Assembly (NCBI RefSeq): GCF_024679245.1
Contig: NC_090184.1
Span: 14,470,144-14,534,143 of the forward strand
DNA: 64,000 nucleotides
Reading direction: 5' to 3'
Source of the DNA: Pseudorasbora parva
Taxonomy: Eukaryota > Chordata > Actinopteri > Cypriniformes > Gobionidae
Shown: positions 22,858-35,548 of the stretch, piece after piece
How the letters are laid out: each line of letters begins with the position of its first letter
How positions within the stretch are numbered: the stretch's first letter is position 1
The notes under the pieces: model-generated
Databases searched by the model: none
Told to the model about the DNA's origin: nothing
What the model saw: the letters and a program-made list of their open reading frames with translations, nothing else
Translations under genes and position numbers: made by a program

Positions 22858-24464
22858 ATGCACTCGGCTGCCATGGCACTGCACCCTCCTGGTTGAAGTA
22901 GGAACAGTATGTATCTCGCAGTTGGATAGCTCTACGGGTGGCATTGTTGGAGCCCATCCTTGGTGCATCTCGCAGGGCCTCAGGAGCTGAAGATGGCTCA
23001 ATGGTGGGGTCAGCTCTGTGTGCGCATCTTCTCCCCCTTTGCAGCGTCTTCATGCACAGGAAGTTGTGCAACACGCATGTGGCCTTCACACACACCTCTG
23101 CAACCTGTGGACTGGTTGCAATGACGCGCTGAGAGGATGCCAAAGGCGCACTCAACTACCAACCTAGCCCAGCTGAGGCGGTAATTGAACACCCTTTTCT
23201 CCGGTGGGATGTGATGTCCAGGGTATGGCCGCAAGAGGTTGGTCATCAGTGGGAAGCCCTCATCCCCCACAAACACATATGGCATCTGGTGGTAAATCAA
23301 GTGTGCCATCTCTGAAGCCTTTTCCAAATGACGAATTGTGGTGGGTTCCACTGTCACTGGTCTTGCCATAGCCCCCAACATCCACAACCCTAAAAAGATA
23401 GTCGGCATTGACAACAGCCAGAAGAACCAGTGAATAAGTTGATTTATAATTATAGAAGAGGGACCCAGAATTTGAAGGCGCTTGCAATACCACATGCTTC
23501 CCATTTATGGCACTAAGACAATTTGGAAAATTCCAACGCAGACAGAACTGGTCAGCGATGGCCCTCCACCAGGTTCCATGTTGGGAACTGGCCTAGTCTC
23601 CTCCACCAGGGCTGTCCAGATGGCACTGGCCACCTCCCTCACAATGCCTGAGACAGTAGAGTGCCCAACACAGTAACTGAAGGCAATCGCTCTGAAGGCA
23701 TCTCCAGTGGCCAGGTATCTGGTGAAAAAAAAAAAGAATGTACAAAATTAATAAAATGTACTGTTACGTTTGTATGCACTGTGACTTTTACTATGAACCT
23801 GTGTTTATAAGACTGTCTATGGTCATCATATCTGCATTTAGTGGTTACCATACAGGCTAGAAAAACACAGGCCATGTGTAAGTTACAGTGTATATAGTAT
23901 AGTATGTGTGTAGTGTACATAATAGTATTACATAATTGTCCACATGCTCAAACAAGCTGTTAACAAGGTAATGATTGTAGTAACATCAGTCTCTAACTAA
24001 ATCAAATTATGACTTTTGAAACACTAAACTTATCCACAGAAGTATTTTCTTCTATAACAGATAACTGGTAGCTTTCTCTAGCTGACAGAGTTTACAGAGA
24101 CTTTACAAGGAAGTCTACAGCAAGGGTAATCATTATAAAAAGATCCTTACCGTAGGCAGATAGCGAGTCGCTCAGCAGGTCCAATTGTCAACCGCATCAC
24201 TGTAACAGCCTTGGTGATGAGTGGACCAAACTTGCTGAGCAACTCGTCGAAGGTGTCCCGGGACATCCTGAAGTACTGCTCAAATACTGAATCATCCAGA
24301 CGCAGCTCTCAGACCAGTACGTGGTATTCTCCCCGCTGAAGGCGCTTTTTCAGGATTGAATGTACCCAACAGCTTCGAGCACCACGTCGCCTGAGACTCT
24401 GCAGTGCACTGACAACAACTACATGGGCAATTACGTTCGCACATGCAACCAAATTGGCATCCAT
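22858..24464 (-). pseudogene. HARBI1-like (PIF/Harbinger) transposase
   Basis: Reading from ATG 24464: RRRGARSCWVHSIL, then a TGA in place of an Arg codon before ELRLDD, then YFRMSRDTFDELLSKFGP. A GT-AG intron at 23719-24150 (acceptor after a T-rich tract) joins RLAICLR to YLATGDAF. Exon 2 contains NCLSAINGKHVVLQAPSNSG, VVNADYLFRVVDVGGYGKTS, MPYVFVGDEGFPL and VVECAFGIL. The family has Asp where SAINGKH and VVNADY have Asn, so the first two catalytic Asp residues of the DDE triad appear lost by G-to-A changes; the Glu in VVECAFG remains. Frameshifts occur near 23270 and 23130. It ends at TAG about 22856-22858. Confidence 0.88.
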
Positions 24465-24559
24465 TTCGTCTCACTAGCTGTCAAAAAAGGCGTTTTTCTG
24501 TGTTGTGTTGTGGTCCAAGCGGTAAGTAATTTGAAAATTTCTGTTGTCACTATGACGAT

Positions 24560-25462
24560 CGTGTTAGTACCAAGCTTTAGCCATGCCCTTCGTCAAGCGT
24601 TAACGCCTACTTGCTCGCCAAATGCCCCCATCGCCCCTCGCAGGCCAGGGGCATTCCCGGGACTGCACTCTACGGCAATAATGGTGGCAAAGGTACCTAG
24701 GGTAAAGGACAGAGAGGCGAGAGAAACGGAGCCAGGAGCATGAAGAGTGGTAGAATGAAAGAGGGGAGAGAGGAGAAAAGAAAACAGAGGGGAAAAAAAT
24801 TCTGGGCCAGTTCCCGGACACAGTGCCGTTCGGTCCTCAGCTAGCCGAGACTGGAAGCTTGGTGGACGGCTAGATTCTACTCCGCTCCCTGGCGGTCGGC
24901 TCCTTCAACTGAGGGAGCTGGCACGAAGGCCCACGCTCTCTGCTCCTCCCCTAAATGGTGGACGGCAGCAGGCTCCGGCTCTCAGTCAGCGTTGGCGACT
25001 TCTACGCTCCCTCTCAGATGGCAGCCACCCCACCTCAAACCAGGGGCACGTCAGCGAGCTCTCCGTCCCACTGGTCTTTACTCGTTCTAGCACCATCGCC
25101 TTGTGCAGCCTCTTGCGGTCTTCCTTCATCCGCGCTTCCCGAACTCCTCCACACCGCAATCCCCCTCAGCAGCGAGGGCTCTTCGAAATCATGTCCCTCC
25201 TAACTCCCAGACTTATTTTTGATGAAATATCAACAAGAATCAAAAGCCACCTTTTCGTTTTATTTGTGGTCATAGACATGCACTAAACTGCATGTGTTTG
25301 GGTTCTTAGTGAAACAGTTTGCTTTGGACAAATATAGATTTAGCTGCCCAGTGACAGCGCGGATCATCACGGCAACCCAGCGCACATCGCTCTGTGCTTC
25401 AGGTGTGCGGCCGAGACTATGAAACATCAAACCCCTTCGCTTTTACCCAAGATCTAGAATTA
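24560..25462. other. GC-rich unresolved segment
   Basis: From about 24600 to 25200 the sequence is GC-rich and CpG-containing, Ser/Pro-rich in translation, with several short ORFs on both strands. It resembles LTR or leader sequence more than host exon, but no family is recognisable. Confidence 0.3.
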
Positions 25463-25616
25463 TGCTGCCTTCACGTGCCATCGGACATTTGATCATTCCG
25501 ACTTCTGAAGTCGTGATTACGAAATCATTGCATTCAAGTTTCAAAATGTGTTCATGTGCAATTTTTACCTAGGAAACTCGTATTTACGATAATTCCGAGA
25601 GCACCTGAAGGCAGCA
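25463..25616. mobile_element. 154-bp MITE with TTA target duplication
   Basis: It starts TGCTGCCTTCACGTGC and ends GCACCTGAAGGCAGCA, inverted copies with one mismatch. TTA lies on both sides (25460-25462 and 25617-25619). A 3-bp TTA duplication is typical of PIF/Harbinger, so it may have been moved by an element such as that at 21340-24464. Confidence 0.85.
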
Positions 25617-25619
25617 TTA

Positions 25620-26879
25620 CACCTCTATCGCATTTGCTAGCATGTTCGTGGGTGGTTCATGTTCTCTTATCATGCTGGCGCGTTGTTCATTTTGCCAAAC
25701 AGCGTGCATATTTGGACAAATATAGTTTAATTGTCACATGTTTGCAAAATAACTGTAACTGCTGCTGTTGGTATCGCTAATCTTAATGCACCTAAGGACA
25801 CTCCCCTATTTATGCAAACCATTCCCTCTTTCCACACAATACCTATCCCAACTTTTCACAGTCGACCACTCCCCTTTTAAGAAGCCTTTTCAAATCGAAG
25901 GTGTAAAAAAACACAGCTGCAGCAGGGGGGTTTCATGACCCTTTAAGAATATAAATAAAGGGAGTTTTTACACTGGCAGTTTAGCTCAGAACAGGGCACA
26001 GTTCATATGAAACATTGATAACGTGAAAGCTGTCATGCGGACCTGGGAGCGTGCCAGTACCACACCATACCTGGAGGAGGTCCATATTCCACAAGCAGGA
26101 ATATAGTAGATCCTTTAAGAGATCCTTATAGGATCCTTTAAGAGATTTGCATTCCCTATTGAACTGCCGTTTTTTTGTATGTGTGTGTGTCGAACCTTGC
26201 CGCGATTCACGCGAACAGTCTCGGGAGCGCTCTTGTTCAGAAAAAAACCTGCATATTCGTTTTAGCCGATTGTAATGTATTTAGTTTAATAAAACACATG
26301 TACCTCATGTAACACATGTTAATGATTTACCTCAGATATGAGCGAGAGCGAGCTTGCAGTGTATTCACACATCGGGCTCAGACTGAAGAGAATGTGTTCA
26401 GTGTAAAAACACTCAAATCTTTCGACCTGGAGTCTAATAAAAGTTAAACAGAAAATATGGTAGCTTATGTAGGCTATAACTGCACTTGTTTCAGAATAGT
26501 AATGTTAATGTTATCCCTATTTCTATTTGCTGCTGCATCCTTACGTCTATGGCTTAACTCGATTCCTCCAAATAAGGGCTAGGCCGAGGGTTGAACAGCA
26601 AATGTACCCTGTGTTAATCACCCGTTAATAAAAGTAGTGCTGTTAAAAATCAATTTGCATTAACCCGTTCATTTTGACAGCCCTAAATTAATCATAACAT
26701 AAAGTCCAGGCCTGGTCCTCTCTTGTCTTTTACTGTCACCGGTCCTCCTTTATGCCCCCAAACCCCACCCCCCATGAGACACGAGGCCCAGCATGCAGCT
26801 GTCGCTCATTAACATTAACGACTGGCCTCGTCCTGCTCTCATGGTCTCTCAGCCTCACTGCTCGCTAATTTAAGCCAGG
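25620..26879. other. No gene recognised
   Basis: Mixed AT-rich sequence with no open reading frame of note and no matching terminal repeats. The short direct motif ATCCTTTAAGAGAT recurs around 26112-26148. Confidence 0.35.
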
Positions 26880-27406
26880 TGCACACTGTGCGATTTTGGC
26901 CACGATTTGGCCGTCTGAGACAAATTTAGGAAATCCTAAAAGATTCCTCAGATCCTAGGCTAAAATCTGACGTCTTTGGTCGTTAGTTTGACATGTTCAC
27001 CGGCAGCCGATTAATGACCGCTGCGATCAAATTTTACCTCAGACGAAATTCTGGCAGTGTCAGAAGATTTGGCACAGAATCCTGCAGTGTGACTTGTCCT
27101 ACGACAACAGTCAAATATCTCTGTTTTTCAAGACAAGCTATGACCAAAACGAGAGCTAGAAACTTATTTGTAGCCAGCATTTCAGTCCCGCGTGTAATGC
27201 AGCTCACCGTCACTGAACACGTCATTCATTGATGATATAAAACTCCGGGTGAGATTTCTTGCGCGCGTCCGTTTTTAGCGCGCCTAAACTATCGTGCAGT
27301 CTGACATTAATGACAACTGAGGTCTTACAGTGTGACACGGGGATCATGTTTGTACAGTCTGACAAGGGACATTCGCAAAGGATTTTGAAAAATCGCACAG
27401 TGTGCA
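26880..27406. mobile_element. MITE with TGCACACTGTGCGATTTT ends
   Basis: The left end TGCACACTGTGCGATTTT and the right end AAAATCGCACAGTGTGCA are perfect inverted copies 18 bp long. The interior (~490 bp) has further imperfect inversions but no coding capacity. No target duplication is evident. Confidence 0.85.
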
Positions 27407-28734
27407 GGACCCATTACTCATAAGAATTTCTAGGGGTGCTAATAATTGTGGCCAAAGTGTTTTGGAGAAAAAACAATCATTACATGTGTAACCTCAACTA
27501 TATGGCGGTTTAAGAATGTCGACTAAATAGACTACGCCACCCCCACTTCCACGGGATAGGGGACCCTCATAATATTTGTAACAGGTCGTTCAATTAAATG
27601 AACTAGAAGCCAGGGTATAAAAGGTCAACTTTTATTAGTTGCTCACAATTTTTCATTGATACCACTTGGGTTCACAGCACGGTTCTCAAATAAAAAAAAA
27701 CACAGCAAAAAAAAAAAAATGAAACTCCACCAAGCACAACACAAAAAGAACGGCACTGAAGTCATTCTTAAAAAGGGAAGATGTGTTCGTAGTTTAGTCG
27801 ACCGGATACGGCGAATGTTTAATCAGTCAGCGAGCTATGCTTCACCTTCATGTTGCTCTGGTTGGTGTAGTGCTATCCTATCGCGTGCAGAGGGAGTTTG
27901 AAAGACAACCGTTTATCCCGCCCCTCGGATTGAGCCCTGTCAATGGTGAGTTTCCAGACCAAACATCTTGATGTGGGTCTGGCTTATCAGGCTAGTGTAG
28001 CCATATACTGTGTGTGATTTGTCAGTTTTTAATGAACTTTCTGGCGTTATGTTAGTCGATGTCTTTGATATTTACTCACTGTGTTATTCAAGACTGTAAT
28101 GAGAGGTTTGAATTATATTGTATAAAAGGCAGTATTTGAGCTGCTTCTGTAAGCTGTTGTTTAATCAGGGCAATCACAGATTCAACCCTGTTAGACTTAG
28201 GTTAGGCTTAGGGAATAATTTGAAATGTATTTTGACAATGGCTTGGGGGTGTATTTTGTTCTGCTTACATTTTTAAAGTTCACAAATTGTTGTACATCTG
28301 ATCTAGCTACCACAGAGCGATATGATGGGCCGCAGTACAAGCAAGATATTCTGGCGTATTCTGTCTGTGTTTTTTGTGTAGCTGGAGGTGAAGGGTTGAG
28401 CTGGGTCAAATCTCTAATGGGTTTGCACTATGACAGTCATTAATTTTCTTCATTGTTAACCCTGTCAATGAGGACCTGTGAAATGGAAGCACGGGAGTGT
28501 AATACATCCCCTCTCAGCCTATTATCAGATACACAGTGTTGCTAGTACACCTCTAATTACAGGAAAGAGAGAGCGAATATGGGTGAGACAGGAAAATCAG
28601 AAGCTATTATGACTCATATCTCGCTATCATTTGGATGACCAGATTGATCTAAAATTATTGAAGAATAAATCCTTTTCAACAGACAGAGATAAGATAGAAA
28701 GTGTAATTACATTTTTTTTTAATATATGTTTTTA
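27407..28734. other. Unresolved, with transposon end fragments
   Basis: Near 27440 the phrase GGTGCTAATAATTGTGGCC resembles the terminal part of Tc1-like elements (compare 53770-54010). Around 27900-28010 there is sequence of a type that recurs in fish repeats. No complete element and no coding signal. Confidence 0.35.
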
Positions 28735-29335
28735 ATTTCTGGCCAGGACATTCCTCTAATAAACATAGTCACCAATCTCAACACTAAACCTTTGAGGCCC
28801 ACATTAAATATCTTTGCAAAACATATTTTTGTTACCTCTGGAATATAGCCAGACTCCATCCCTCACTCACCCTTCATGATGCTGAAAAATTTGTTCATGC
28901 CATTGTCTCCTCGAGACTGAATTATTATAACACTCTTCTCTTTGGGATCCCTAGCAAGATCCTCCAGAAACTCCAGCACATACAAAACAGTGCTGCTAGA
29001 ATCCGGAAGAGCGTGTGTAAATATGAACACCTCCCACCAATTCTTCCGTCTCTACATTGGCTTCCTTCTGCTTGGATAAAGTTTCCATCCTCACACATCA
29101 GTGCATCCATGCCATGGCAATGCTCCCACCTACCGTAAAGAACTCATTACTCCACAGATCTCAGCACGGTCTCTTCGCTCCACAAGCACTCATCGGCTCC
29201 ATTCCCCTTGGATTAAGACCCACACCCTTGGGGACAGAGCCTTCTGTGCTGCTGCTCCATGCCTGTAGAATGCCATCCCTGAACATCTGAGGGCTCTCAG
29301 AGTGCTTTATAAATAAAATGTATTATTATTTAAAA
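28735..29335 (+). pseudogene. 5'-truncated Rex1/L2-type LINE, 3' end
   Basis: Translating in shifting frames gives fragments of the LINE C-terminal domain: FVHAIVSSRLNYYNTLLFG (about 28890-28950), IPSKILQKLQHIQNSAARI and LPSLHWLPSAW. This is the block found after the reverse transcriptase of CR1/L2/Rex1 elements. It ends with GTGCTTTATAAATAAAATG and an ATT-rich tail. Deletions and stops throughout. Confidence 0.8.
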
Positions 29336-29459
29336 AAATTCTCAGGACACAACAACATTTATGCTCAAAGCCAAAAGTAACTGGACTGTAATTGTAAGAC
29401 CTTTTGGGATGGTAGTCTACTCAACATAGAGATTTCGTTTATCATCTATGGGTGGCAGG

Positions 29460-30843
29460 CAGGGCTGGACTGGGGCTAAAATTCGGCTCTGGCATACCCA
29501 GCCCATTCGGCCCCTGAGTAACCCCGTGAAGGTTTTTGCTGGAGTTGGGGCCTTAAATTGCCGTATATAAATAAAACTAGGACAAGGACAAATAATGATA
29601 GATTTTATCGAATTTGCTGCAAATGCAGATAAACTTAATATTGCTTTTTTATCACACAGAAATGCCCTTGGCAGTAAAGCACTGATGATTTTGAGCTAGG
29701 ATGCAGTAAAGTAAATTTACTTATTTTAAATGCTGTCATCATTTACTCTCGTGTCGTTCCAAACCTGTATGACTTCTGTGAAACACAAAATAAGCCATTT
29801 TGGTTAGGCTACCATTTGAATATTGTATGAACAAAAAAACAGACTCAAATTATTTTATTTTATGCTACACTGAAATAATTTCATTTAGGTTTGGAATGAC
29901 ATTAGGGTGAGTAAATGATTACATTTTTGGGTTGAACAATCATATTTTTCAAGAGTTAACACATCATTTAAGTAAGACACTGATATCTATCTATCATGAG
30001 GCTATTCAATTTCATTAAATCTATTTTAAAAAAAAGTTAATAAAAATTTTAAAGAGAAAAAAAGATGTGTCCTTAATTCATGGGATCCAGACTTTAAAAC
30101 TGTTTTATAGATTATATGTTGAACTGTAGGCAAGTTTCATTTAAATGTAAGATCATGGTAGTCACAGGGTAAAAAACATAGACTGTAAAAATCTTGCTCC
30201 TCATTATATTTCTAAAACTATATAAAACATATATAATAAACTATTATATTTGTAAGTAAAAAAAATTAAACACTCTTAGAAAATATGAAAACAGCCTCTA
30301 TAAAAATGATTTATATTCTACAATATTAATTTAAGTAATATAGCAACATTTTTAATAAATGTTTCTTCCAAAACACCATATTTCTTTGCTGTTAGCTGCA
30401 ATGTAAATTGTGGTTGTGTTAAAGTGAAACGTTTGTGTGTTGCCGTTTTCCACTTTACCTCGTCATTAACACATGCTCGCGGCTGTTTTCAGCTGATTTA
30501 ACACAGAACCTGTTATATTCCCATATCATACGATTGTATAAAACTAAATTCAGAGTGAAAGTGCCATATAGAACAGCATTTAAACGCAGCGTACGTTCGT
30601 CAGCGGCTGCGCTGTGCGGATATTCGCCTTTTGCAGTTCCATGCGCTCAAATAGGCCTACTAATAAATAAATAAATAGAAAAATAGTGCCTGATATGGAG
30701 TGGAGGTCTCTGTCGCTTCGGCTTGTCAATGCAGAAGGCAAAACAATGTCGCTGCATGTTGTCAGTGGTAAAAATAATAATAATACATTTACAAAACACT
30801 ATCGGCCCCAAAGTGCGTATGCCAGATTACCAGTCCAGCCCTG
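29460..30843. mobile_element. Non-autonomous hAT element, perfect 8-bp TSD
   Basis: The ends CAGGGCTGGACTGG (29460) and CCAGTCCAGCCCTG (to 30843) are exact inverted copies. Both are flanked by the same octamer GTGGCAGG (29452-29459 and 30844-30851). An 8-bp duplication and CAG...CTG ends define the hAT superfamily. The 1384-bp interior has no transposase and contains part of a TTAA-type MITE (29726-29945). It interrupts sequence next to a LINE 3' end. Confidence 0.93.
29726..29945. mobile_element. Degraded TTAA-type MITE inside the hAT element
   Basis: TCATCATTTACTCTCGTGTC then GTTCCAAACCTGTATGACTT on the left and GGTTTGGAATGACATTAGG, GTGAGTAAATG and TTTGGGTTGAAC on the right are the inverted arms of the family at 55360-55679. 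The outermost bases have decayed. Confidence 0.75.
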
Positions 30844-31045
30844 GTGGCAGGTCTTTCTTTGTGACAGCCCCTAAACTATGGAACTCTCTCCTCCTGCCTC
30901 TCAGGACAACAACCACGTTAAGTACATTTAAATGTAAACACATTTGTTTAATTCCACTGTCCATTTATGTATAAACTGCTTGGTATTTACTGTTATTGTA
31001 AAGCGTCCTTGAGCTTGGGTCATTACAAACTGAATAATTAAAACA
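30844..31045 (+). pseudogene. LINE 3'-end fragment
   Basis: GGRSFFVTAPKLWNSLLLPL is the C-terminal GDRAF-VSAPKLWNSLP motif of L2/Rex-type reverse transcriptases, followed by LSTFKCKHI (normally a TFK-LKTHLF block). The fragment continues into a short 3' UTR with GTAAAGCGTCCTTGAGC. It is strongly truncated at the 5' side; the hAT insertion lies there. Confidence 0.7.
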
Positions 31046-31055
31046 AGTTTAACCC

Positions 31056-31523
31056 CTCATTTACACTGAACACGTGTTCGACACATTTCGGCTGTGACAC
31101 GGCTACCGGAGCTGATCGCGCCCATTCTAGTCAATGCTTGTGTTTACACCAGCCGCGACGCGGCGCGTTTCAGAAGCTTCCCAGAAGCGGCTCTCCACGC
31201 CGCTTCGCTAAATATAGGTGCCTAGTCTATTTTTGATGGACGCGCGTCCAAGTCGCACCGGAAATACAAAAATAAAAGTCAAAAATCCCTGTCAATTTCA
31301 AAATAAACACCCTGTGCAGACTCCCAAACGTATTGCATGTATATTGGCAATATATCCTTGGTAGGAGACGAGAAATGGACGCCGGACAGGCAAATCACGT
31401 GGTCTCACGCATCCAGTCGCTCCGCTTCTGATATGCTCCTGGTGTGAGTTAGCACCGCGTGGAGGACGGAATAAAACCTTGTCGCAGCCGTAATGCGCCG
31501 CACATGCGTTCAGTGTAAATGAG
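31056..31523. mobile_element. MITE with CTCATTTACACTGAAC ends
   Basis: The left end CTCATTTACACTGAAC and the right end GTTCAGTGTAAATGAG are exact inverted copies; similarity extends inward (CGGCTGTGAC on the left, GTCGCAGCCG on the right). The interior is CpG-rich (GCGACGCGGCGCG). No coding capacity. Confidence 0.85.
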
Positions 31524-31869
31524 TGATCAATTGGTAAATCTTCTATAAAAGATAAAATAAAAAATAAAAATTTTATTCTTCGTTTTCTTTTTTGACATAC
31601 TCCAGTTATTGTTAAAATACACTACACATGTGTGTATTTTAAGCATTTTTGTGTGAAATCATATTTATTTTGTCCATTAAAAGTGTGCTTTCACTTTAAT
31701 TGAGCGTCAGCAGCGCAGCAAAAATAGGCTCGTCGCCGAAACCCCCGCTTCACTGCTGCTCGCTTGACGCTTACGTGCTGCTCCTGCTCACGGTGTGATC
31801 AATGCACTCATTGATTAACATGGGCGCCGAAAAAAATATGCGCTGCTCACGCTTGCGGTGTGAAACAGC

Positions 31870-32231
31870 TGTTGTGGGTGTTGGTTGGATGCAGCAGAGA
31901 AGAGGAGATCCAAGACTTCCAAACAAAACTGGCTTTATTCAAAAAAGACACAGAACAGAACATCAAACACCATTATCTAACATGAGAACACACAAAGACA
32001 GAGTGAACAGGGGAGAACTAAATACCAACACTCATGAGTCATGACTAACTACTGTAAAGGGGGACAGGTGAAAATGAGGACAATTAACTAAACACAGCTG
32101 AATGGGACTAAACTGATGAGGGTAACTATGACAACGGAATGTGGCGGGAAACAGAACAAAGGAACATGTGACAACTCAAAACAGGAAGTACAAGGAGAAA
32201 AACGCAACCAAAACAGACCATACATGTAACA
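31870..32231 (-). mobile_element. Probable solo LTR
   Basis: Read on the minus strand it begins TGTTACATGTATGGTC, has CCCCTTTACAG in the first half and a poly(A) signal AATAAAGCCAG (complement at about 31930), and ends CACCCACAACA. TG...CA ends and this layout suggest an LTR. No internal coding region or second LTR is next to it and no clear target duplication could be matched, so the exact ends are uncertain. Confidence 0.5.
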
Positions 32232-32965
<734 letters not shown>

Positions 32966-32999
32966 GGCTCAACGAATGAATGAATGAATGAATGTATAC

Positions 33000-33178
33000 A
33001 GGTATGGTGAAATTTATTCATAACCAGGCCAAATTTTTATTTTACAAGCAAGCAATACATTGTGTTAGATACTATTTTATTATTATTTTACAATTTGACA
33101 AAACATTTAGTCATATCCTTTCTAAATAATCTATGGCAAAGCCTTTATTTTTCATCACATCTGTCAAATGGTTTTTAA

Positions 33179-33217
<39 letters not shown>

Positions 33218-33900
33218 ATATTTCCACTGGAATTTTGGACCAGTCCTCTTTTACATAGATGTCCAAGTCTTTGAAGTTGGAATGCTTCTTACCATCACAC
33301 TGGTCTTTAGTTCTCTCCACTAATTCTCAACTGGATTCAGGTCTGGACACTGGCTTGGCCACTCCAAAATGTTGATATTGGTCTCTGCCAATCATTTCTC
33401 AACCACTTTTGTTGTGTGTTTTGAATTGCTATCTTGTTGGAAGGTCCGCTGCATCCCCAGGCCAAGGTTTTCTGCAGAATGTCTGATGTTTTGCTTCTGA
33501 ATCCTAATGTAGTAGTTTTTTTCATGCTGTCATTTACTTTTAGAAGGTTGCCTGGCCCATTGGCTAAAAACACACCCAAAGCATTATGTTCCCTCCACCA
33601 TGCTTGACATGGGGATGGTTCTTGGGGTTGTGGGGTTGAATGCTTCTTCTTTTTTTTCTCCAAACAAAAGTCACATCACTATGTCCATACAACTTGAAAT
33701 GTTGGTAGAATTACTTGTGGTAGCATTACTACATATGGCTCTCCTGATCCTTGGGTTATTGCCAGCACAGGGATCACTTTTGGCTTCCTACCACAACCCT
33801 TTAGATTTTTTACAATGTGAAACTTCTTGAACATTGTGCACACCTTACACAAACTAAGAAATGACTGCCATTGTGGGATTTATATTGTATATTGTTACAA
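33000..33900 (-). pseudogene. Tc1-like transposase relic
   Basis: The + strand reads as the complement of a Tc1 transposase gene: CTGGATTCAGGTCTGGACAC, CTTGGCCACTCCAAAATGTT, ATCTTGTTGGAAGGTC, CCCAAAGCATTATGTTCC and CCACCATGCTTGACATGG, all standard blocks of fish Tc1 families seen antisense. A run of 32 T (33184-33215) lies inside. Frames are broken many times and no inverted termini could be matched. Confidence 0.7.
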
Positions 33901-34499
33901 ATGCTAAGAAAATATGAATGCGGGCATGGGGGATGGTAATTCCTGAATAAAAACTTGCAAGATTGTTTCTGCAAAAGTTTGCTCTTGAGTGTCTATTTTG
34001 AGCCTTTTTTGTGCCTTTTTTCTCCATATCCACAGGCTCTTGATGTTTTTATATGGCAGAAAATTTGGTAATACTGCAAATGTGTTGGTATTTTTAAACT
34101 TTGATTAGATTAAAGTCACACTGTGACAGTGTCAAAATAACAATATAACTTATTTCAAGGATGCTTATTTGTGTTATATCTACCCATGTAATCAACCTAA
34201 GGAAATTACTGTGTTTGCACTTTTCTGTTTGGTAAAAGTAATTAGACCAATGAGTAGCCCATTTTCAATTCATGTACTCATTTTCCATTAGTGAACCAAC
34301 TAGGTCCAACATGGGTTGCCCAGCTGGGTTTGCCCATGTGGGACCTACTTAGTTGACCCAGTTGACCCATGCCCACTCTGTACCCCTGTACCACATTCAC
34401 TTGTTGGCTGCATTGGTAGGTTTTAACCATAACTTGCAATTGACTAGAAACTGACAAGTAAACAGGTTTAAAAGCTGTTCTGAATTTATAATTGTTTAG
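33901..34499. other. No gene recognised
   Basis: AT-rich sequence without repeat ends. The stretch GGGTTGCCCAGCTGGGTTTGCCCATG near 34312 is a small local repeat. Confidence 0.35.
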
Positions 34500-34601
34500 A
34501 ATGCTCTAGAACAGGGATGGCCAACATCGGTCCTGGAGTGCCGCTGTCCTGCAGAGTTCAGCTCCAACCCTAATCAAACACACATGAACAAGCTAATCAA
34601 T
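34500..34601. repeat. Fragment of an interspersed fish repeat
   Basis: CAGGGATGGCCAACATCGG, TCCTGGAGTGCCGCTGTCC, and AATCAAACACACATGAACAA form a block common in cyprinid genomes (from memory). It is cut at 34601 by the next element. Confidence 0.5.
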
Positions 34602-35060
34602 GAGTGTGTTTACATGCACACCAGTATTACGATAACTCACAAATATCAGCTTATTGATATAACCAGTTTTCCCCGTTTACATGCAAACCAGTGAACTGAC
34701 AACACAAGTAAACTGTGTTTACATGGCTACATTAATAAACCGGGTTATTTCCTTTTAGTGAAGTCAAAAATAATAATGTGAAGTATTGTGAAGTAAAGTA
34801 TTGCAAATGTATTGCAAATGTTACATCAGTTGTGATGTTAAATAAAGCGTGCACCGTGTCAGCGGGAGATTTACGGCTCATATTATCCCTAATGCAGTTT
34901 CAAATGCAGCGTTTTGACTGAACTTTCAACTTCTGCTGCATGAGATGAGAGCACGTCTTTACAATTTTCTGGGTCTGCGTTTGTGATATATGTCCTTATT
35001 TCAGGTCGTATTTCAGTCTGGATGCATTTAAATCTGTTCTAAGTTTGCTTTTTTGTCAGA
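34602..35060. mobile_element. Second, truncated copy of the 4620-5584 MITE
   Basis: It shares GTGTTTACATGCACACCAGT, AACCAGTTTTCCCCGTTTAC and AAACCGGGTTA with the element at 4620-5584, and lacks the AT-rich insert found there at 4655-4924. The right terminal half is missing. Confidence 0.75.
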
Positions 35061-35548
35061 CTTGTCCAGACTTGCCAAGTTCGAGGACAGGAGGACACAA
35101 GTCTTTTACTCTGCTGAAGGAACTACAACTTTCTTGATAACGACACCCAGCTTGCTCTCACTCCTGTATGCAAATTTTGGCTACAATAATGTGAAATGTC
35201 ATAAAACTGTCATACCACTCTGCCTTTCTTCATTTTCATAAAAGTATAATGTAATATACTGCATGCATTCTTATCACAAACGGAATATAAAACACAACCC
35301 TGCCTCTTTTTTTTAGGCTACATTTTAAATAACACAAATTATGTGGTTCAGAAAATAACTCTGCATATGATTATCACTGTACTACAATTAAATGTGACAA
35401 AAAACACAACCCAGTTTTTTTTGTTAACTCTGTGGACCCTGTACGGTACCATTTGAAAGCTTAGAGTCTCTACATTCTGTAAATATGCACCACTTTGGCA
35501 TTTGTTTTACACAAAGTGATGTATTTACACTAATTTACTCTGGTACCA

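Larger units (their letters stand above)
21340..24464. mobile_element. Two-gene PIF/Harbinger transposon, decayed
   Basis: The segment contains the two genes diagnostic of PIF/Harbinger elements arranged tail to tail: a MADF/Myb-like accessory gene on the + strand (21352-22275) and a HARBI1-like DDE transposase on the minus strand (22858-24464). Both contain introns with recognisable splice sites and both carry frameshifts. I could not identify terminal inverted repeats or the 3-bp TWA target duplication, so the outer limits given are those of the coding remains. Confidence 0.85.
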
